From: Hoeflea ulvae
GTDB lineage: Bacteria > Pseudomonadota > Alphaproteobacteria > Rhizobiales > Rhizobiaceae
Reading direction: 5' to 3'
Length of the DNA: 64,000 bases
Assembly: GCF_026619435.1 (NCBI RefSeq)
Contig: NZ_JAOVZQ010000001.1
Location: forward strand, 4,657,501 to 4,721,500
Within the stretch, counting starts at the first letter, position 1; each line of letters opens with the position of its first letter. The position numbers and the translations under genes are program-made. Shown piece by piece: positions 61,092-64,000 of this stretch. The notes under the pieces are model-generated. The model searched no databases, was not told the DNA's origin, and saw only the letters and a list, made by a program, of their open reading frames with translations.

Positions 61092-61993
61092 GTCCCGGGG
61101 ACCGGGATCAGGGTGATCTCGGTTCCGGTCGGATCACGCCCGGTCAGTCCGGATGCCGCCGGTAGCAGGGTCCGGATATCGGCTATCACCGCAGGATCAT
61201 GGACATGCAAGGCATAGCGGACCAGCCGCGCCATATTCGCGGGCGCCGGCGCGAGGTTGGGCCCGGCCCAGACATTCATCGCCAGCCGGTGGGTATAGGC
61301 GGCGCCTGCTCCCATGTCGGCAAAGCCCCAGTTTTCCAGCATCAGATTGCGGGCAAAGCCGATCCCCTCAAACCAGGCCGCAGCCGAATTGAGGTCTGCG
61401 ACCTTGAAATGCATATGCGCGATGAAAGCGCGACCGGACAATTCCGCCTCGAGATCGGCACCCTCGGCATGGGCCAACTCCGCCCGGACATCCAGAGGCG
61501 CCCGTCCATTGTGCGGTTTCCCATCGGCATCGTAAAGAACAAGCCCGCGGGACATGTCGCCAAAACGGCCAAACCGTTCCGGTGTTTCCAGCGCGATCTC
61601 GATTTCCAGGCCATCGGGGTCACTGAGATACAGGGCCTTGGACATCAGATGATCGGTCGGCGAGACCGGTATGCGCAGTAAAGCCAGGCGTGCCAGCAGA
61701 CGGGAGAATTCAGCCTGGTCCGGCATGCCGATGGCCACGTGATACAGTCCCAGATGGCGCGGCCTGACCGGCACCTCCGCGCCGGCATGAAACACGAAAA
61801 GCGGTGTTGTCCCGGTTCCCAGGATCGCCCTCTGGCTGTCGTGCTCGATCACGCGCAGTCCGAGCGCGGAGGTCCAGAACGCTACCGTGCGGCCAAGATC
61901 GGTGACCTGAAATTCGATCACGCCCCAGGAGAGACGTTCGGAGAGGCCCGCCCTTGCGGTGTGCCTGGCGAGGTCCAGTGCGTCGGTCTGCAT
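61088..61993 (-). CDS. VOC-family (glyoxalase/extradiol dioxygenase-like) protein
   Basis: 301-residue protein of two VOC modules. The first has GVIEFQVTDLGRTVAFWTSALGL, quoted in part as FQVTDLGRTVAFW, and the second has FIAHMHFKVADLNSAAAWFE. Metal ligands are likely from the His in LYHVAIGM and HMHFKV and the Glu in PDGLEIEIAL. The form resembles CatE/MhqO-type ring-cleaving or quinone-detoxifying dioxygenases. It is 59 bases downstream of the DoxX gene in the same direction, and the LysR gene is divergent. A role with hydroquinones or catechols is inferred from this group. Confidence 0.78.
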   Translation of the reverse strand: MQTDALDLARHTARAGLSERLSWGVIEFQVTDLGRTVAFWTSALGLRVIEHDSQRAILGTGTTPLFVFHAGAEVPVRPRHLGLYHVAIGMPDQAEFSRLLARLALLRIPVSPTDHLMSKALYLSDPDGLEIEIALETPERFGRFGDMSRGLVLYDADGKPHNGRAPLDVRAELAHAEGADLEAELSGRAFIAHMHFKVADLNSAAAWFEGIGFARNLMLENWGFADMGAGAAYTHRLAMNVWAGPNLAPAPANMARLVRYALHVHDPAVIADIRTLLPAASGLTGRDPTGTEITLIPVPGT

Positions 61994-62052
61994 TGTCGTG
62001 TCCTTTCAACCCCGCGCCCCGGGTCGAAGCCCGGAGCGCCTTGCTGGTTCGC

Positions 62053-62481
62053 TTAGCCCCGGGGAGCGATCACGGCCTTGCTGCTGCGGCCCCAGATGAT
62101 CAGCACGGCGAGGCCTAGATAGATCAGGTTGAACGGCAGCGCCGCGAATTCACCGCGATAGGCATGGAACGGGATCGCCAGCACCTGAATGGCCAGCAGG
62201 CCCGCGGCTGCATAAATGGTCAGCCTTGGCAGGATGCGAGTCGCGGCGGGCAGAATGAGGCCGATCACGCCAGCAAGTTCGGCAAAGCCAATAAACCGGA
62301 CCAGGGCCAGAGGCGCGGTTTGAGCCCAGACCAGCCCCATCTGCCCCATCTCGGCCGGCGACAACAGAAGCTTCATATAGACCGACATGCTGTAGAGCAG
62401 GGCCAGGGCGATCTGGGCTGCCCAAAGGCCGATGTGCCATTTGGAGTTCGATGGTGCGAGTGTGTCGTGTGTCAGTGTCAT
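62053..62481 (-). CDS. DoxX family membrane protein
   Basis: 142-residue inner-membrane protein with four predicted helices (about residues 18-38, 58-80, 83-105 and 110-132). The DoxX-type motifs VGIPGLA-like FIGFAELAGVIGLILPAATRI and LLAIQVLAIPFHAYRGEF, in abbreviated form AELAGVIGLILP and FHAYRGE, are present. DoxX proteins accompany quinone or thiol stress genes, for example MhqP. It is divergent from the LysR gene, so it is the first gene of that unit. Confidence 0.82.
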   Translation of the reverse strand: MTLTHDTLAPSNSKWHIGLWAAQIALALLYSMSVYMKLLLSPAEMGQMGLVWAQTAPLALVRFIGFAELAGVIGLILPAATRILPRLTIYAAAGLLAIQVLAIPFHAYRGEFAALPFNLIYLGLAVLIIWGRSSKAVIAPRG

Positions 62482-62575
62482 GGTCGTCTCCGCTTGATGC
62501 GCCCATGCCCCGCGGCAAGGCGTCGTTGATCTGTGAGACGAGATTTATTGGTTTCCGTAGAGAAGATCATCTGTT

Positions 62576-62597
62576 AGAAATTTGATGTTGAATTTCT
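62576..62597. promoter_or_regulatory. LysR-type operator candidate
   Basis: AGAAATT-N8-AATTTCT, a perfect 7-bp inverted repeat, AT-rich and lying 15 bases before the LysR start, in the divergent gap with the DoxX gene. The form and site fit a LysR binding box. Confidence 0.5.
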
Positions 62598-62612
62598 TCT
62601 GAGTGAACGATC

Positions 62613-63518
62613 ATGGACACACTTCTCAGCCTGCGGGTCCTTGCGGCCGTTGCCGAACAGAAGAGCTTTGCCGCTGTGGCTGAGCGTCTGGGTCTCTCGC
62701 CGGCCATGACCAGCAAGCATGTCCAGCATGTAGAGGCCCGGATCGGTGCCCGGCTTCTCAACCGCAACAGCCGCAATGTCAGCCTGACCGAAGCCGGCGC
62801 GCGCTATCTCGCAACCGTGCGCCCGCTGATTGAAGGGCTGGATGAGGCCGAGGCGCAATTGTCGGAGACATCGGTTGCGCCAAGGGGCGTGCTGAAGGTC
62901 AGCGCGCCGGTCTGGGTCACCAATCCCGCCTTCGCCCGCATCATTGCGGCCTATCGCCTGGAATATCCCGAGGTGACGTTGGATTTCGATCTCAGCGGCC
63001 GCATGGTCAATCTGGTGGAAGAGGGACTCGATCTGGCCCTGAGGGTGACCGATACGCTTGGCGAGGGCCTGATCGCGCGTAAACTTGCAGAAGTGCATTT
63101 CCCCCTGATCGCCTCGCCCGATTTTCTCGAAAGCTATGGCCGTCCGGCCTCGGTAGTGGACCTCACCGGCGCGCCCTTCCTGACCTATACGCCGATGGCG
63201 GCAGGAGGCCGGCTCCGCTACGGCGAAGGTGCGGATGCGATCGACATCCGCTTCAAGCCGGTGCTGCTCAGCGGCAATGAGACGCTGATCCTGATGGGCG
63301 CGCGCGAGGGCATGGGCTTTGCCTTCATGCCGCACTGGCTGGTCACCGACGACATTGCCGAAGGCCGGCTGGAGCTTGTCCTTCCCGACACGGCCTGGCC
63401 CAGGGTGCCGCTGCGCGCCATCTATCCCGATCGCAGCTATCTGCCGGCCAAAGTCCGCAGCTTCCTCGATTTCCTGGCAGGGCCGAAGGGACTTGGCACC
63501 ATCCGTCCGCTTTCGTGA
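62613..63518 (+). CDS. LysR family transcriptional regulator
   Basis: 301-residue regulator. The helix-turn-helix is LRVLAAVAEQKSFAAVAERL, then SPAMTSKHVQHVEARIGARL. The substrate domain has ARIIAAYRLEYPEVTLDFDLS in short form EYPEVTLDFDLSGR. The form is of the YafC/DmlR type. Divergent from DoxX and VOC genes with a strong inverted repeat between, so it is probably their activator or repressor. The effector could be a quinone or catechol. It shows no peroxide cysteines like those of OxyR. Confidence 0.88.
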   Translation: MDTLLSLRVLAAVAEQKSFAAVAERLGLSPAMTSKHVQHVEARIGARLLNRNSRNVSLTEAGARYLATVRPLIEGLDEAEAQLSETSVAPRGVLKVSAPVWVTNPAFARIIAAYRLEYPEVTLDFDLSGRMVNLVEEGLDLALRVTDTLGEGLIARKLAEVHFPLIASPDFLESYGRPASVVDLTGAPFLTYTPMAAGGRLRYGEGADAIDIRFKPVLLSGNETLILMGAREGMGFAFMPHWLVTDDIAEGRLELVLPDTAWPRVPLRAIYPDRSYLPAKVRSFLDFLAGPKGLGTIRPLS

Positions 63519-63570
63519 ACCCTTTGAAACCAAGGCTTGGTGTCAGACCGCGCATCCGCACAGAAAAGGT

Positions 63571-64000
63571 TCAATCCTGCCGGCCGGACTGATGGGCTGA
63601 TTTCAGACCGATCAGTGTGGCAAGCGCCGTGTTCAGCGGAACCCCGATCTTGACCGAAGCCGCCTGCCGGACAACTTCGCCGCACAGCGCCTCGATTTCG
63701 GTTTGGCGCCCCGCCTCCAGATCCTGAAGCATCGAGGGCTTGTGCTTCTGGTGCTCAGCGAGCGCGACATCGAGGTGCTGATAGACTGCGTCGCGTTCGA
63801 CTGCAATTGCCTTTGCCCGCGCCACTGCAATGACCTCGTCGGCAATCACCCGGACCAGAGCGCGGCCCTTGGGATCAGCTGCAATCGCGCCAACCGGCCC
63901 GGCAATCAGCCCGCAGGTCGCATTCATGGCGCAGTTGAACGCCGCTTTCTGCCATATCTGCAATTCAGCCTCGGCCGAATATTTGAATCCCACCGGCGCA
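63571..64000 (-). CDS. Ketopantoate reductase-family protein, C-terminal part (5' end outside window)
   Basis: The frame runs open to the window edge, so only the C-terminal domain of about 140 residues is seen. It matches ApbA/PanE: WQKAAFNCAMNATCGL (catalytic Lys region), then KPSMLQDLEAGRQTEIEAL and GVPLNTALATLIGL. The whole enzyme would reduce 2-dehydropantoate or a related 2-keto acid with NADPH. The codon at 63991-63993 is GTG but the frame continues beyond it, so it is not taken as the start. Confidence 0.85.
   Translation of the reverse strand, partial: APVGFKYSAEAELQIWQKAAFNCAMNATCGLIAGPVGAIAADPKGRALVRVIADEVIAVARAKAIAVERDAVYQHLDVALAEHQKHKPSMLQDLEAGRQTEIEALCGEVVRQAASVKIGVPLNTALATLIGLKSAHQSGRQD

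Overview
The window looks like a chromosomal segment of a GC-rich alphaproteobacterium of the order Hyphomicrobiales (Rhizobiales). The pointers are many solute-importing ABC systems, rhizobial-type catabolic enzymes, a MipA/OmpV porin-like protein, and one intergenic site matching the alphaproteobacterial EcfG general-stress promoter (GGAAC-N16-CGTT). A marine or plant-associated member such as Hoeflea or a relative is possible, but the genus is a guess. I see no tRNA, rRNA, CRISPR array, insertion sequence, phage gene or replication origin. No gene-free stretch exceeds 300 bases.

Layout. (1) 1-2643: two permeases of a PotB/PotC-type ABC importer, both with unusual extra domains; the first is cut by the window edge. 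(2) 2824-12656: a creatine/methylamine block. It holds creatinase, a DeoR-type regulator, a betaine-type importer (binding protein, ATPase, fused double permease), a choline-kinase-like protein and a frameshifted FAD/GcvT-type sarcosine or dimethylglycine dehydrogenase. (3) 12743-16882: MipA/OmpV protein, methyltransferase, a second kinase-like protein, a class I glutamine amidotransferase, and an apparently stress-controlled pair made of a 24-residue membrane peptide and a 203-residue membrane protein. (4) 16965-25736: a divergent cluster with a complete branched-chain-type ABC importer, a GntR regulator, two related aldo/keto reductases (one fused to a RidA domain), an NTF2-like protein and a TIGR04076-type protein; its substrate is unknown. 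(5) 25781-34072: a minus-strand operon with a PotDABC-type importer followed by three flavin oxidoreductases. (6) 34310-38084: a MocR regulator with an enolase-superfamily dehydratase and an aldo/keto reductase, with a strong palindrome between them. (7) 38241-42069: three genes that fit synthesis and phosphorolysis of glucosylglycerate, a compatible solute. (8) 42175-45547: divergent katG and oxyR. (9) 45676-48764: a PstS-like periplasmic protein translationally coupled to a membrane GGDEF/EAL protein. (10) 48840-60940: a D-apionate-type catabolic locus with a sugar ABC importer, ApnO, an SMP-30 lactonase, ApnL, a RuBisCO-like protein and a DUF1537 kinase, plus a frameshifted NanR-like regulator. 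(11) 61088-64000: a VOC/DoxX/LysR group resembling quinone or catechol detoxification, then a partial ketopantoate-reductase-family gene.

Most of the window is a string of cassettes, each with an importer, enzymes and its own regulator. The best candidates for undescribed biology are the importer/AKR-RidA divergon (16965-25736), the binding-protein/GGDEF-EAL pair (45676-48764), the internally duplicated periplasmic module in the first permease, and the EcfG-linked micro-peptide. Two otherwise intact genes carry single-base frameshifts; the sequence alone cannot tell mutation from sequencing error. Enzyme names in the D-apionate and glucosylglycerate loci rest on remembered family knowledge, not on a search.
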